Shown in pieces: positions 31,932 through 41,423 of a DNA stretch of 64,000 nucleotides (within the stretch, counting starts at the first letter, position 1; each line of letters starts with the position of its first letter). The position numbers and the translations under genes are program-made. This DNA is from Haladaptatus sp. DJG-WS-42 (GTDB lineage: Archaea > Halobacteriota > Halobacteria > Halobacteriales > Halococcaceae): contig NZ_CP147243.1 of assembly GCF_037198285.1 (NCBI RefSeq), positions 2,596,422-2,660,421 on the forward strand, read 5' to 3'. Under the pieces are notes generated by a model. It saw only the letters and a program-made list of their open reading frames with translations, searched no databases and was not told the DNA's origin.

Positions 31932-32948
31932 ATGGAAATCCGTGAGAGATGTGTTGGACAACGGTTTTGGTTCGGGGGTGTGATTGCACGAACAGTGAAA
32001 CGTCCACTTGGTGTCATCTCGTTTTTGCTCGCTGCGGCGTTCTCTGTGGTCGCCGTCTTTGTAAATAGCCTCCCACCAGATGAGTTCATCATCAACGGGT
32101 TTCAGGCAACCGTCGTCATCGCAAAACTCCTCTCAACGTTGGCGATTGCGTTTCTCGCCTACGGGCTCTATCTGTTTACGACCCGGCTCATCAACACGCA
32201 GTTCGCAGACCGCAGGCGCCAACACGACATCAAAAATATCGTCCAGTTAGTGTTCATCGTCTTCGCGCTCGTGAGCGCCTTCGCCATCATCACCGAGCAG
32301 TGGGTTGGCCTGCTCGTCTCGCTCGGCGTCGTTGGCTTTGCCATCACCTTTGCGCTCCAACAGCCACTCTTCTCGTTCATCGGCTGGTTCTACATCATGG
32401 TCAAACGACCGTACCAAGTCGGCGACCGAGTGGCCATCGAAGGGTCGAAAGGTGACGTGGTCGCGGTTGACTTCTTCGTCACCACGCTCTGGGAGATAAA
32501 CGGGGAACTCGTCTCCTCGAATCAACCCTCCGGGCGCATCATCACGCTCCCAAACAGCGTGGTGCTCTCCTCGCACGTCTACAACTACTCGTGGGAGGAG
32601 TTTCCCCACGTTTGGAACGAACTGTCTATCCAAGTGGCGTTCGAGACCGACCTCGATTTCGCCGAATCGTTGCTCGTCGACGTGGCCGACGACTACCTCG
32701 GTGACGAGATGGCGAACAGCATCGCAAACTACCGCGAAAAACTCGCAGAGACCCCCGTCGAATTAGAGGTGCGCGACCGCCCAACGGTGAACATCAAACA
32801 AGAAGAGTCCTGGGTTGACCTCCGACTCAGGTATCTCACGCAGCCACGGCAGGGCCAGCGCGTGAAAAACGACCTTTACAAACGGATTTTGACCGCGTTC
32901 AACGAGCATCCAGACCGCATCATGTTCCCGCTCGGGCGCAACCGCTAG
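31932..32948 (+). CDS. small-conductance mechanosensitive channel (MscS family)
   Basis: A 338-residue membrane protein with four predicted helices: about 28-45, 61-80, 98-115 and the pore-lining one near 122-145 (VSLGVVGFAITFALQQPLFSFIGW). The MscS beta domain follows with VGDRVAIEGSKGDVVAVDFFVTTL. The C-terminal half forms the cytoplasmic cage. Such channels open under membrane tension and release solutes on osmotic down-shock, important for a halophile. A TATA-like ATTATGATA lies about 30 nt upstream of the ATG. Confidence 0.9.
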   Translation: MEIRERCVGQRFWFGGVIARTVKRPLGVISFLLAAAFSVVAVFVNSLPPDEFIINGFQATVVIAKLLSTLAIAFLAYGLYLFTTRLINTQFADRRRQHDIKNIVQLVFIVFALVSAFAIITEQWVGLLVSLGVVGFAITFALQQPLFSFIGWFYIMVKRPYQVGDRVAIEGSKGDVVAVDFFVTTLWEINGELVSSNQPSGRIITLPNSVVLSSHVYNYSWEEFPHVWNELSIQVAFETDLDFAESLLVDVADDYLGDEMANSIANYREKLAETPVELEVRDRPTVNIKQEESWVDLRLRYLTQPRQGQRVKNDLYKRILTAFNEHPDRIMFPLGRNR

Positions 32949-32982
32949 AAGCGTTTTGCCGGTGGGGTGAGAATCCCAACGT

Positions 32983-33648
32983 ATGACGGAGATTGTCCCC
33001 GAAGAGACCGCTCGCTTCGTTCGCGCACTCGGCCCGGACCCAGACGAGATTCTCGAAGAGATGGACGCCTACGGCGAGGAGATCGGGTTCCCGACGGTCG
33101 GCCCCGAAGTCGGCGGCTGGCTCCAACTGCTCGCCACGATGGTCGATGCGAGACGCATTTTCGAGTTTGGCTCCGGCTTTGGCTACTCCGCCTACTGGTT
33201 CGCCCGCGCATTGCCCGCAGACGGTGAACTCGTGCTCACGGAAATCGACGCCGATGAATTAGACCGCGCCCGTGAGTATCTTGAACGCGGCGGCTTCGCA
33301 AATTGCGCCCAGTTCGAACACGGCGACGCCATCGACATCGTAGACGCGTACGACGGCCCGTTCGACGTGGTGCTCATCGACAACGAAAAAGAGCGCTACA
33401 AAGACGCATTCGACGCGGTGCGAGACAAAGTCGCGCCGGGGGGCGTCGTCATCGCGGACAATGCAATGACGTCGGGGGTACAAGACTTCGAAACACTCCT
33501 CGCGTGGGCCGAGGGCGACGACCCGGCGATGGACGCGGGAACGCAGGGCATTGCGGACTATCTTGGGATGGTTCGGACAGACCCGGCGTTCGAGACGGCG
33601 GTGATGCCCGTCGGCGAAGGAATTGCGGTCAGCTACCGGGTTACCTGA
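32983..33648 (+). CDS. class I SAM-dependent O-methyltransferase
   Basis: A 221-residue methyltransferase of the catechol-O-methyltransferase-like (Methyltransf_3) type. The SAM-binding motif I reads RIFEFGSGFGYSAYWFARAL (about 52-71), and the acidic motif II ELVLTEID ends near 86. FDVVLIDNEKERYKDAFDAV (about 126) and GGVVIADNAMTSG (about 151-163) supply the metal-binding acidic residues. The acceptor is unknown. It starts 35 nt after the MscS stop and overlaps the convergent lipoprotein gene by 8 bp at its 3' end. Confidence 0.9.
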   Translation: MTEIVPEETARFVRALGPDPDEILEEMDAYGEEIGFPTVGPEVGGWLQLLATMVDARRIFEFGSGFGYSAYWFARALPADGELVLTEIDADELDRAREYLERGGFANCAQFEHGDAIDIVDAYDGPFDVVLIDNEKERYKDAFDAVRDKVAPGGVVIADNAMTSGVQDFETLLAWAEGDDPAMDAGTQGIADYLGMVRTDPAFETAVMPVGEGIAVSYRVT

Positions 33649-34411
33649 CGGTGCGCATGAGCGAGAAAATCTCGTCGCGGTAGGCAGTTGGTTGCAAGCC
33701 GAGGTCGATGTCGACGGTGACGCTCACGCCAGCAGAAAGCTCTTTTTTGATTGTCTCTGCGTAGTTTGTCGCCGGAGCCGCCCCGCCTGAAATGAGAATC
33801 GAATCGTCGTGATGCCAGATGGCGAGCCAGCCGTTGATGACGATGTCCTCGCCTTCGACGGTGACGGATTTCTCGTCGGTCACGTCGAAGCTGAACCCCT
33901 CGAAGGGGTAGGCGGCGGTGTATTTGATGAGGTCGCCCTCCTCGCCAGTTTCGGGCGTGAACGAGGTCGTCTCTCCTTCTTCTATCTCGACTAAGCCGCC
34001 GTCTTTGAGGCGTTGCTCGAAGTTGTCTTTCGCCGTCTGTTTGGTCTCCTCCATGACCTCCTTTCGCCCGGCTCCGGCGGGCATGTTGTCTAAGTTCGGG
34101 GAAAAATCCACCCGGCTGGCGAAGAAGACGGCCATTTGGGCGTCAATGGTGTCGAGGGTGCGCTCTGTTATCTGCGCGGTGAGGTCGCTGTCCTCGTAGG
34201 TGAGGGTGTGGGCGGCCGCAGAGACTGTCGCCCCGCTGTACGACTCGGTGAACATATTCTTGTCTTGTTCGTCGATGAGCGTCCAGCCACCGGATTCGAG
34301 TTTATCTTGTGACAGTTCAGGTGCCGGGACAGATGCGAGGACAGAACCGCATCCAGCAAGCCCGGTCAGCCCGACGCCAGCCGTCATGCCCAAGAACATT
34401 CTTCTGTTCAT
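33641..34411 (-). CDS. Tat-like lipoprotein, unknown family
   Basis: A 256-residue protein starting MNRRMFLGM with a hydrophobic segment and lipobox LAGC (Cys21), so it is exported and lipid-anchored. The mature domain is beta-rich (GWTLIDEQDKNMFTESYSG, HTLTYEDSDLTAQITER, YPFEGFSFDVTDEKSVTVEG). The build (stress-like signal, then one beta-rich domain) is like other haloarchaeal surface lipoproteins, but I do not recognise the domain. A Met two codons upstream (MCMNRR) is an alternative start. It diverges from the acyl-CoA synthetase gene. Confidence 0.75.
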   Translation of the reverse strand: MNRRMFLGMTAGVGLTGLAGCGSVLASVPAPELSQDKLESGGWTLIDEQDKNMFTESYSGATVSAAAHTLTYEDSDLTAQITERTLDTIDAQMAVFFASRVDFSPNLDNMPAGAGRKEVMEETKQTAKDNFEQRLKDGGLVEIEEGETTSFTPETGEEGDLIKYTAAYPFEGFSFDVTDEKSVTVEGEDIVINGWLAIWHHDDSILISGGAAPATNYAETIKKELSAGVSVTVDIDLGLQPTAYRDEIFSLMRTVR

Positions 34412-34514
34412 GCACATGTCGTTTGGAGTAATTCCTGATAGGTTTGCCGGTGGGAAAAATTGGTGCCACATGCTGTGACTGTTTGCAGGTCCCGCGGGCG
34501 TTGTGGTAACAAGA

Positions 34515-34522
34515 ATCATAAG
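34515..34522 (+). promoter_or_regulatory. TATA-like box of the acyl-CoA synthetase gene
   Basis: ATCATAAG is centred 27 nt before the ATG at 34545, giving a leaderless transcript and supporting that start over an upstream in-frame Met. Confidence 0.55.
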
Positions 34523-34544
34523 TCGGCGGCACTGTCTACTGAGT

Positions 34545-36197
34545 ATGCCAGGTGGTACTGACCAGACCCTTCGACCATTCTTGTGGCGCGCAGAAAAGAT
34601 GTATCCCGACCGCGAGATCGTCTCGCGGACAAATCGGGGTGTAGAACGCTACACGTACACCGAGTTTGCAGACCGCACGGCCCAACTCGCAAACGCGATG
34701 ACCGCGGCGGGCATTGAGGAGGGCGACCGCGTCGCCACCTTCTGCTGGAATCACCACCGACACTTCGAGACGTACTTCGGGATTCCGACGATTGGCGCGC
34801 AGTTGCACACCATCAACCCACTGCTCCCGGACGAACACGTCCAGTACATCGTCGAGAACGCAGACGACCAGATTATCTTTGTTGACCCGTCGCTTCTGCC
34901 AAAACTCGAAGGTGCCGCAACGGACGCACCCGAGTTCGGCGGCGTCTCACAGTACGTTGTGATGGATTCTGAAGTTCCGGACACGGGCCTCGACAACGTC
35001 ACGGACTACGAGTCGTTCATCGACGGCCACGACGCCGAATTCGACTGGCCGGTGCTCTCAGAAGACCAGCCAGCAGGTATGTGTTACACCTCGGGCACCA
35101 CCGGCAAGCCAAAGGGTGTCGAGTACACCCAGAAGATGCTCTGGGCGCACACGATGATGACGCTCACGCCACAGGGCCTCGGCATCCACGACACCGACGT
35201 GGTGATGCCCGTCGTGCCGATGTTCCACGTCAACGCGTGGGGGCTTCCCTTCTCGACCACCGCTGCGGGCGCGAAACACGTCTATCCCGGCCCGTCGCCA
35301 AGCCCCGAAGACCTCGCGAGTCTCATCGAAGAAGAGGGCGTCACCATCACCGCCGGGGTGCCAACTGTCTGGCTCGGCTTGATGGACTATCTCAAAAACA
35401 ATGACGTGGATATTTCCTCGCTCGAACAGGTCATTATCGGCGGCTCTGCGGCCCCTGAAGCCATGATTCGCTACTTCGAAGACCAAGGCATCGAAGTGCT
35501 CCACGCGTGGGGCATGACCGAGATGTCGCCAATCGGCTCCGTCGCGCACATGAAAGCCGGCCTTGAGGATGCGGACGACGAGACCTACATGGAAAAGCGC
35601 AAGACGCAGGGCCTGATGGTTCCCGGCCTCGAATTCAAAGTCGTCGGCGACGATGGCGATGAGGTGCCGTGGAACGGCGAAGACTTCGGCGAACTCTGGA
35701 TTCGCGGCCCGACCGTGACCCAAGAGTACTACAAACGCCCCGACGCGAACGAAGAGGACTTCGAGGACGGCTACCTCAAAACCGGCGACGTGGTGAGCAT
35801 TGACGAAGACGGCTACATGCAAATCGTCGACCGCGCCAAAGACGTCATCAAATCCGGCGGCGAGTGGATCTCCTCGGTCGAACTCGAAAATACGCTCATG
35901 GCCCACGACGACGTCGCAGAAGCCACCGTCATTGGCGTGCCTCACGAGCGCTGGCAGGAACGCCCGATTGCGTTCGTCGTCCCGGTCGAAGGGGCCGACG
36001 AAGCGGCGCTGAAAGACGAACTGCTCGCACTCGTCAAAGACGAGTATCCGAAGTGGTGGGTGCCAGACGACGTGGTGACCATCAAGGAAGTGCCGAAGAC
36101 GGCGACGGGCAAGTTCGACAAGAAGGTACTGCGCGACCAGTATGCTGACGCCTCGATGTTCGAAGGGTCGGTTCCGGAGGACGCCGCACCGGAATAG
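34545..36197 (+). CDS. acyl-CoA synthetase (medium/long-chain fatty acid--CoA ligase)
   Basis: A 550-residue ANL ligase forming acyl-CoA from a carboxylic acid, ATP and CoA. Motifs: [15 protein letters not shown] (near 180), the [12 protein letters not shown] block (near 320), [34 protein letters not shown] (near 410-443), and the catalytic lysine in [10 protein letters not shown] (near 523). These fit medium- or long-chain fatty acyl or aryl acid ligases; chain length cannot be read from sequence. No neighbouring beta-oxidation gene is adjacent, but an acyl-CoA dehydrogenase is encoded 5 kb downstream. Confidence 0.92.
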   Translation: MPGGTDQTLRPFLWRAEKMYPDREIVSRTNRGVERYTYTEFADRTAQLANAMTAAGIEEGDRVATFCWNHHRHFETYFGIPTIGAQLHTINPLLPDEHVQYIVENADDQIIFVDPSLLPKLEGAATDAPEFGGVSQYVVMDSEVPDTGLDNVTDYESFIDGHDAEFDWPVLSEDQPAGMCYTSGTTGKPKGVEYTQKMLWAHTMMTLTPQGLGIHDTDVVMPVVPMFHVNAWGLPFSTTAAGAKHVYPGPSPSPEDLASLIEEEGVTITAGVPTVWLGLMDYLKNNDVDISSLEQVIIGGSAAPEAMIRYFEDQGIEVLHAWGMTEMSPIGSVAHMKAGLEDADDETYMEKRKTQGLMVPGLEFKVVGDDGDEVPWNGEDFGELWIRGPTVTQEYYKRPDANEEDFEDGYLKTGDVVSIDEDGYMQIVDRAKDVIKSGGEWISSVELENTLMAHDDVAEATVIGVPHERWQERPIAFVVPVEGADEAALKDELLALVKDEYPKWWVPDDVVTIKEVPKTATGKFDKKVLRDQYADASMFEGSVPEDAAPE

Positions 36198-36265
36198 CCA
36201 GTCTTTCGTTCAGCCACAATCATTATATATTTCCATGTAGTTTGTTAGCGAGTAGCACACAAACT

Positions 36266-36535
36266 ATGTCGTTGAAAATCGTCATCGAACGTCGGGAACG
36301 CCTCCCCGTCGACGCATCCGTCTGCGATTTCGACCAACTCACCGAGGCGGAACAGCACGCCTTACCGCGGCTGTTGGACGGAGACGCACAGGGCAGAGAC
36401 CTTTCGCCATCGCTCATCGGCGAGTTAGAACAGCGAGAATTCGTGAAGTTTACCGGCTTCTATCGGATTCGCGTCGTGAAACCGTCGGTTATGGCCACAC
36501 GCCCCGTGCCTGATGTGCCTCGGCAATCCGCCTGA
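36266..36535 (+). CDS. small haloarchaeal protein of unknown function
   Basis: An 89-residue protein starting [18 protein letters not shown], with a central [17 protein letters not shown] and a closing [15 protein letters not shown]. The last 16 residues overlap the convergent glutamate dehydrogenase gene by 47 nt. A TTATATAT stretch at 36222-36229 lies about 40 nt upstream. The composition is protein-like and it resembles conserved short haloarchaeal proteins, but I cannot name a domain with certainty. Confidence 0.6.
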   Translation: MSLKIVIERRERLPVDASVCDFDQLTEAEQHALPRLLDGDAQGRDLSPSLIGELEQREFVKFTGFYRIRVVKPSVMATRPVPDVPRQSA

Positions 36536-37787
36536 GGCCAACGATATAGGCCGCATCGCGCCACGACACGTCGCGCGTGTCGAACTCTTCTTTGACGCTT
36601 TCCCACGCCGTGTTCATCTCCGTCTCTAGCTCTTCGTTCACGCGGTCTAACGACCAGCGACGGCGGTTGATGTCCTGGAGCCACTCGAAGTAGGAGACGG
36701 TGACGCCGCCCGCATTCGCGAGGATGTCGGGGATGACGTGGATGTCGTTTGCTTCGAAGATTTTGTCCGCGCCGGTCGTGGTCGGACCGTTCGCGCCTTC
36801 GATGATGAGGTCTGCTTTCACGTTGTCGGCGTTGTCCTCGGTGAGCACGTTCCCGATGGCCGCCGGGATGAGCACGTCCACGTCAAGTTCGAGGAGTTCG
36901 TGGTTTTCGAGTTTCTGTGGCGCGTCGTACTTCATGACGGCTTCCGGTTCCTCTTCGTGCGTTGGCACGTCATGGGTGTCGAGGCCGTCTGGGTCGTAGA
37001 TTGCGCCGTTCACGTCGCTCACGGCGACCACGTTCGCGCCCCACGAGTCGAGCAGGCGGGCGGCGTTCGCGCCGACCGACCCGAACCCTTGGACGGCAAC
37101 CGACGTATCAGAAAGTGGCATGTCGTAGTAGTCACACGCGAGACGGGTGATGATGGCCACCGACCGACCAGGGGCTTCTTCGCGGCCGTACGAACCACCG
37201 ATGACCGGTGGCTTGCCGGTGACGACGCCGGGCGTGGTCTCGCCTTCTTGCATCGAGTAGGCGTCCATAATCCACGCCATCGTCTGGGCGTCGGTGCCCA
37301 TGTCCGGCGCAGGAATGTCCTGCATCGGGCCAATGGCGTCGCGCAGTTCCTGGGTGAACCGGCGGGTCAGGCGCTCTTTTTCTGCCTCAGAGAGCTTTTT
37401 CGGGTTGACGACGACACCGCCTTTGGCACCGCCGAAGGGGAGGTCCATCACGGCGCACTTCCACGTCATCCACATCGACAGGCCAATACACTCGTCCTCT
37501 GAGACGTGTGGGTGGAAGCGAAGGCCACCTTTGTACGGGCCGCGGACGGCGTCGTGCTGGGAGCGGTAGCCCGTGAACACGTCGAGGCTGCCGTCGTCGC
37601 GTTCTAAGGGAACGGCGACGCGGTGGACGCGGGCAGGGTGGTTCAGACGTTCGACGATGTTTTCGTCGATGTCGAGGTGAGCGGCGGCCTGTTTGAGTTG
37701 ACGTCGGGCCGTGGCGAGCGCCGACTCGGAATCTTGTTCTGTCACTTCGTCAGTCTCCTCTCGATTGGGGGGTAGTGTTGTGGACAT
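36489..37787 (-). CDS. gdhB: Glu/Leu/Phe/Val dehydrogenase (glutamate dehydrogenase)
   Basis: A 432-residue dehydrogenase interconverting glutamate with 2-oxoglutarate and ammonia. The substrate domain shows [15 protein letters not shown] and the catalytic lysine motif [18 protein letters not shown] (near residues 109-126). The Rossmann motif [25 protein letters not shown] is near 225. N-terminal 25 residues are acidic and variable. The 3' end overlaps a small convergent gene. Upstream lies a long, GC-rich leader with a hairpin and an AT-rich promoter, unlike the leaderless genes around it. Cofactor (NAD or NADP) is not resolved. Confidence 0.93.
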   Translation of the reverse strand: MSTTLPPNREETDEVTEQDSESALATARRQLKQAAAHLDIDENIVERLNHPARVHRVAVPLERDDGSLDVFTGYRSQHDAVRGPYKGGLRFHPHVSEDECIGLSMWMTWKCAVMDLPFGGAKGGVVVNPKKLSEAEKERLTRRFTQELRDAIGPMQDIPAPDMGTDAQTMAWIMDAYSMQEGETTPGVVTGKPPVIGGSYGREEAPGRSVAIITRLACDYYDMPLSDTSVAVQGFGSVGANAARLLDSWGANVVAVSDVNGAIYDPDGLDTHDVPTHEEEPEAVMKYDAPQKLENHELLELDVDVLIPAAIGNVLTEDNADNVKADLIIEGANGPTTTGADKIFEANDIHVIPDILANAGGVTVSYFEWLQDINRRRWSLDRVNEELETEMNTAWESVKEEFDTRDVSWRDAAYIVGLRRIAEAHQARGVWP

Positions 37788-37949
37788 GACTTAGGTGAGC
37801 GCGCAGGGAAGCCCGCGTGCGTCTTGCCCGGCGTGGAGTCCCACGAACCGCCCTGCCGAAAACGGCGGGCGCTCCGCAGAACTCACACCATTGAATACCC
37901 CCTATCCACCGCCACCTAATAATATTAATGACCTTATGTTATATTAACA
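37788..37949 (-). promoter_or_regulatory. gdhB promoter and long leader with hairpin
   Basis: The only AT-rich patch upstream of gdhB is 37918-37949, with an AATATTAT box on its strand that predicts transcription about 110 nt before the ATG. The leader is GC-rich and contains a 6-bp stem with an AAAA/TTTT tetraloop at 37853-37868. Most genes here are leaderless, so a structured leader of this length may carry control elements. Confidence 0.45.
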
Positions 37950-38055
37950 CGCGCTAGGTGCATAGGTTCACACACTATCGTGCGACCCAATCATCCAATG
38001 AGAGCGCGAGTCACGAAAACTGACGGATTCGGCGCGGCCGCTCTGGCCCACCTGC

Positions 38056-38355
38056 TCAGTCGAGGACGGTGAAGCCTTCTGCGGCCAACAGCGCGGGCAG
38101 CCGGTCGCGGTGGTTGCCCTGCAGTTCGATGGTGCCGTCCTCAACCGTCCCGCCCGTTCCGAGTTTCTTCTTGAGCGTCGACGCAAGCTCTTTCAAATTA
38201 ATCGCAGCGTCGAAGCCTTCGATGATGGTTACTGGCTTGCCATAGCGTCGGCTCTCCGTGCGAATTCGGAGTTTCTGTTCACTTCGAGCGAGGTCTTCAC
38301 CGAGCCCAAAGTCGTCTGGCAGGTTGAGTATCGAGCTGAAATCGTCCTTTGCCAC
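38056..38355 (-). CDS. SUI1/aIF1-type translation initiation factor
   Basis: A 99-residue SUI1-domain protein (eIF1/YciH family) that monitors start-codon choice on the small ribosomal subunit. Family blocks are SILNLPDDFGLGEDLAR, RRYGKPVTIIEGFDA and LKKKLGTGGTVEDGTIELQGNHRDRLP. The start is taken as GTG (VAKDDFSS) because the family begins MAKxDFSSI; a frame extends 14 codons further to a TTG, with a palindrome in between. It is 90 nt downstream of the EF-1alpha gene on the same strand, a T-rich stretch lying between them. Confidence 0.9.
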   Translation of the reverse strand: MAKDDFSSILNLPDDFGLGEDLARSEQKLRIRTESRRYGKPVTIIEGFDAAINLKELASTLKKKLGTGGTVEDGTIELQGNHRDRLPALLAAEGFTVLD

Positions 38356-38386
38356 GGGGGAGGTATGGTGCCCGAGTACGATACGT

Positions 38387-38398
38387 GTTGCTAGCAAC
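38387..38398. repeat. 12-bp palindrome upstream of the aIF1 gene
   Basis: GTTGCTAGCAAC is perfectly palindromic and lies 32 nt upstream of the aIF1 GTG start, at about the position of a promoter. It may be an operator or a small RNA hairpin. Confidence 0.4.
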
Positions 38399-38411
38399 TA
38401 GCGTACCGTCT

Positions 38412-38446
38412 CACTCCCCATCAGTTTCGCCAAAAAACGGAGAACT
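38412..38446 (-). terminator. T-rich terminator candidate after EF-1alpha
   Basis: On the minus strand, a run of six T (CCGTTTTTTGGC) begins 8 nt after the EF-1alpha stop. It fits archaeal oligo-T termination and would separate EF-1alpha from aIF1 transcription. Confidence 0.4.
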
Positions 38447-39711
38447 CAGCGCTCGTTGACTTTGAGCACTTTGCCGGCCGCGATGGTCTGGCCCATGTCG
38501 CGCAGCGCGAACGAGCCGAGTTCGGGAATCTCAGAGGACGGCTCGACTACGAGCGGTTTCTGCGGGCGCATCGTCACGACGGCGGCGTCACCGGCCTTGA
38601 TGAAGTCCGGGTTCTCCTCTGCGACCTCGCCGCTTGCCGGGTCGATTTTCTGGTCGATGGATTCGACCGTGCAGGCGACCTGTGCGGTGTGGGCGTGGAG
38701 CACCGGCGTGTAACCCGCCGTAATCACGGACGGGTGTTGCATCACGACGATTTGGGCTTGGAAGGTCTCTGCGACCTTTGGCGGATCATCCGAGGGCCCG
38801 GCCACGTCACCGCGGCGGATGTCGTCTTTGCCAATGCCACGGACGTTGAACCCGACGTTGTCACCGGGGCGCGCCTCCGAGACCTCTTCGTGGTGCATCT
38901 CGATGGACTTCACCTCACCCGTCGCATCCGAGGGCATGAACGTCACGCTCTTGCCGACTTCTAAGATGCCGGTCTCGACGCGTCCGACTGGGACGGTCCC
39001 GATACCGGAGATGGTGTACACGTCCTGAATCGGGACGCGAAGTGGCGCGTCGGTTGGCGGCTGTGGTTCTGGGAGGTCGTTCAGCGCCTCTAAGATGGTC
39101 TGCCCATCGTACCACGGCGTGTTGTCGCTGTGCTCAGAGACGTTGTCGCCCTCGAACGCCGAGGTCGGGATGAACGTCGCATCCTCAGAGCGGAAGCGCA
39201 CCTGTTTGAGGAGAGTTTTCACTTCGTCTACGACGGTGCGGTAGTCGTCTTCAGAATAATCGACGACGTCCATCTTGTTGACGGCGACGATGAGTTCTTC
39301 AATCCCGAGGGTGCGCGCGAGGAACACGTGTTCGCGGGTCTGTGGCGCAACACCGTCGTCTGCGGCGACGACGAGAATCGCGTTATCCGCTTGGGACGCG
39401 CCCGTAATCATGTTCTTCACGAAGTCGCGGTGACCCGGCGTGTCCACGATGGTGAAATAATACTTGTCCGTGTCGAATCGCTGATGGGCGATGTCGATGG
39501 TGACACCGCGTTCGCGTTCTTCTGCGAGGTTGTCCATGACGTAGGCGAACTCGAAGCCGGACTTCCCCTTCTCTGCGGCCTCCTCACGGTACTGTTCGAT
39601 GACGTGGTCTGGTACGCTTCCCGTCTCGTAGAGGAGGCGTCCAACCAGTGTGCTTTTCCCGTGGTCAACGTGGCCAATGACGGCCAGGTTCATATGCGGT
39701 TTATCTGCCAT
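38446..39711 (-). CDS. translation elongation factor EF-1alpha
   Basis: A 421-residue GTPase that delivers aminoacyl-tRNA to the ribosome (archaeal EF-Tu). G motifs: GHVDHGKST (G1, residues 13-21), DTPGHRDF (G3, near 88), NKMD (G4, near 145). Domains II and III follow with normal length. The start MADKPHMNL is chosen because the gene normally begins so; a Met 4 codons earlier is possible. Notably there is no rpsJ (S10) downstream nor rpsL-rpsG-fusA upstream, the common archaeal str arrangement. Its promoter has a TATA-like box and an inverted repeat. Confidence 0.96.
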   Translation of the reverse strand: MADKPHMNLAVIGHVDHGKSTLVGRLLYETGSVPDHVIEQYREEAAEKGKSGFEFAYVMDNLAEERERGVTIDIAHQRFDTDKYYFTIVDTPGHRDFVKNMITGASQADNAILVVAADDGVAPQTREHVFLARTLGIEELIVAVNKMDVVDYSEDDYRTVVDEVKTLLKQVRFRSEDATFIPTSAFEGDNVSEHSDNTPWYDGQTILEALNDLPEPQPPTDAPLRVPIQDVYTISGIGTVPVGRVETGILEVGKSVTFMPSDATGEVKSIEMHHEEVSEARPGDNVGFNVRGIGKDDIRRGDVAGPSDDPPKVAETFQAQIVVMQHPSVITAGYTPVLHAHTAQVACTVESIDQKIDPASGEVAEENPDFIKAGDAAVVTMRPQKPLVVEPSSEIPELGSFALRDMGQTIAAGKVLKVNER

Positions 39712-39726
39712 GGTAATCACCAACGA

Positions 39727-39757
39727 CGTGGGTACCCCACGCGTGTCAATGTATATT
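39727..39757 (-). promoter_or_regulatory. EF-1alpha promoter with inverted repeat
   Basis: AATATACA (39750-39757, minus strand) predicts transcription from about 39727. The inverted repeat CGTGGG-TAC-CCCACG (39727-39741) sits between this box and the start of transcription, where a repressor could act. Confidence 0.45.
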
Positions 39758-39834
39758 CACCACGATTAACGAAAAACGTATCGTGCATTGACCCGAGAAC
39801 GACCGTTATTGCCGCAGATGCCCTCTCTTACGTG

Positions 39835-40284
39835 ATGGAACCAACCCTCCCACACCTCGACGGACCGCTCGCCTCCGTCATCGAGACCGTCTCCGCGTGG
39901 CCCGGAGTCAGCGCTCACGCCCACCGGTTTGGCGGTGTCGAGTTCAGGCTCGCGGGCCGCGAAATCGGCCACCTCCACCGCAACGGCATGACCGACATCC
40001 CGTATCCCAAACGCCTCCGTGACGCGTTGGTTGAAGCCGACCACACCGGCCCACACCATCTGTTTCCCGACTCGGGGTGGACGACCTACTCCGCCACCGA
40101 CGACGAGGGAGCAGCCCGAGCCGTCTGGTTGCTCCGCGCGAACTACCTCTATTACGCGCTCATCTTCCGCAAAAAGCCAGACCACGAGGCCCTCGCAACA
40201 CTCGATATCGATGCGGCACTCGACGACCTCGACCCGCCTGCTGGTGCGCGGGCGGTGTACGAGCCGCTCTTAGCTCGGACCTGA
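39835..40284 (+). CDS. luciferase-domain (DUF5519) family protein
   Basis: A 149-residue acidic protein. It contains GVSAHAHRFGGVEFRLAGREIGHLHRNG (about 24-51), YPKRLRDALVEADHTGPHHLFPDSGWTTY (about 56-84) and AVWLLRANYLYYALIF (about 94-109). These are the blocks of the small luciferase-domain/DUF5519 family, whose function is not known; it is not a light-producing enzyme. The ATG at 39835 is chosen because the longer open frame runs through the EF-1alpha gene on the other strand. Confidence 0.8.
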   Translation: MEPTLPHLDGPLASVIETVSAWPGVSAHAHRFGGVEFRLAGREIGHLHRNGMTDIPYPKRLRDALVEADHTGPHHLFPDSGWTTYSATDDEGAARAVWLLRANYLYYALIFRKKPDHEALATLDIDAALDDLDPPAGARAVYEPLLART

Positions 40285-40298
40285 GCCCATGCCTCGAC

Positions 40299-41243
40299 TC
40301 ACGGCAACGGCACGCCGAAGTCGTACCGGATCCCGGTGAGTGCCTCCGACGCCGCCCAGAGTCTCGTCGCTACAGCTGAGTCCGCAATCGCGGGAAGCGA
40401 GAGTTCGGTTGGCGGCCCGCGCATCTCGAACAACCGACTCGGTCCGTAAAAGCGCCCGCCGACCACGTCGGGAGCCGTCGCCGCGTACAGCACGTAGCTG
40501 GCCCCTTGTGCTGGAGACACCCCAACGAGATGGTTCAAGAATCGATAGACGAGTGGCCGGACGCGCCCACCGTCCATCGAAACGCCGTGTGATTGCAGGT
40601 TAGTCGCCGCCCAGCCCGGGTGCGCGGCGACGCTCAGCACGTCGAGTCCGGCCTCGTCAATTCGTCGGTGTAACTCGACGGCAAACAGCAGATTCGCCAG
40701 TTTGCTCTGTGCGTACGCACCGTAGCGGTCGTAGGCGTCTTCGCTCTGTAAATCCTCGAAGTTGAGGTGACCCTGTCGCTGGAAAAAACTGCTTAACGTG
40801 ACCACGCGAGCCGCCGTTGTCCGGGTGAGCAACGGCAATACCAGCCCAGTGAGTGCAAAGTGGCCGAGGTGGTTCACCCCGAACTGGAGTTCGAAGCCGT
40901 TTTGGGTCGTACGGTAGGGTGCGTGCATCACGCCTGCGTTGTTTACGAGCACGTCGAGCCGGTCGTGGCGCGCGGTGAGCGCGTCCGCAAACCAGTGAAT
41001 CGCAGACAGATCGGCCAAGTCGAGTTCGAGCACTTCGAGCGAGGCGTCCGGGTGCGCGGCTGTTATCTCGTCGCTCGCCGTCTGCCCGCGCTCGACACTT
41101 CGACAGGCGAGGACGACGTGCGCACCCTTCTGCGCGAACGCACGGGCGGTCTCGAAGCCGATTCCGCTGTTCGCCCCGGTCACGACGACCGTCTTGCCAG
41201 TCTGGTCGGGCATTCTCGCGACCTCCCACCCCGAGTCAGTCAT
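40299..41243 (-). CDS. short-chain dehydrogenase/reductase, retinol-dehydrogenase-like
   Basis: A 314-residue SDR enzyme. The NAD(P) motif TGANSGIGFETARAFAQKGAHVVLACRS begins near residue 18, and the cofactor-binding NNAGVMHAPY is near 95. The catalytic pair YGAYAQSKLANLLFAVEL (Tyr and Lys of YxxxK, near 170) and a serine in VTLSSFF (near 145) are present. Length and the C-terminal extension fit the extended retinol dehydrogenase-like group. Substrate unknown. The start MTDSGWEV is preferred since family members begin about 15 residues before the glycine motif. It converges with the DUF5519 gene. Confidence 0.9.
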   Translation of the reverse strand: MTDSGWEVARMPDQTGKTVVVTGANSGIGFETARAFAQKGAHVVLACRSVERGQTASDEITAAHPDASLEVLELDLADLSAIHWFADALTARHDRLDVLVNNAGVMHAPYRTTQNGFELQFGVNHLGHFALTGLVLPLLTRTTAARVVTLSSFFQRQGHLNFEDLQSEDAYDRYGAYAQSKLANLLFAVELHRRIDEAGLDVLSVAAHPGWAATNLQSHGVSMDGGRVRPLVYRFLNHLVGVSPAQGASYVLYAATAPDVVGGRFYGPSRLFEMRGPPTELSLPAIADSAVATRLWAASEALTGIRYDFGVPLP

Positions 41244-41393
41244 CGCGGGGGCAGGTGGTGGGATGTGTGCCACGAACGACGCATGGTACTCTCTGTGAGG
41301 CGGAGTCGAATGAAGCTATCTTCAGACTGTGTGAATCTCGTGTCTGTGGACTTCTCTGCCTCTCCGCTCCGCATTTTGCGCGCCTGCGCCGAG

Positions 41394-41401
41394 CTATAAT
41401 A
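41394..41401 (+). promoter_or_regulatory. TATA box of the acyl-CoA dehydrogenase gene
   Basis: CTATAATA is centred 27 nt before the ATG at 41424, the spacing of a leaderless transcript. Confidence 0.65.
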
Positions 41402-41423
41402 GGCTGGCCTCCCAACGAAACGC

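Noticed and set aside
39130-39834. N-terminal extension of the DUF5519 gene
   Set aside because: The open frame continues through the antisense of EF-1alpha; the family starts at the ATG at 39835.
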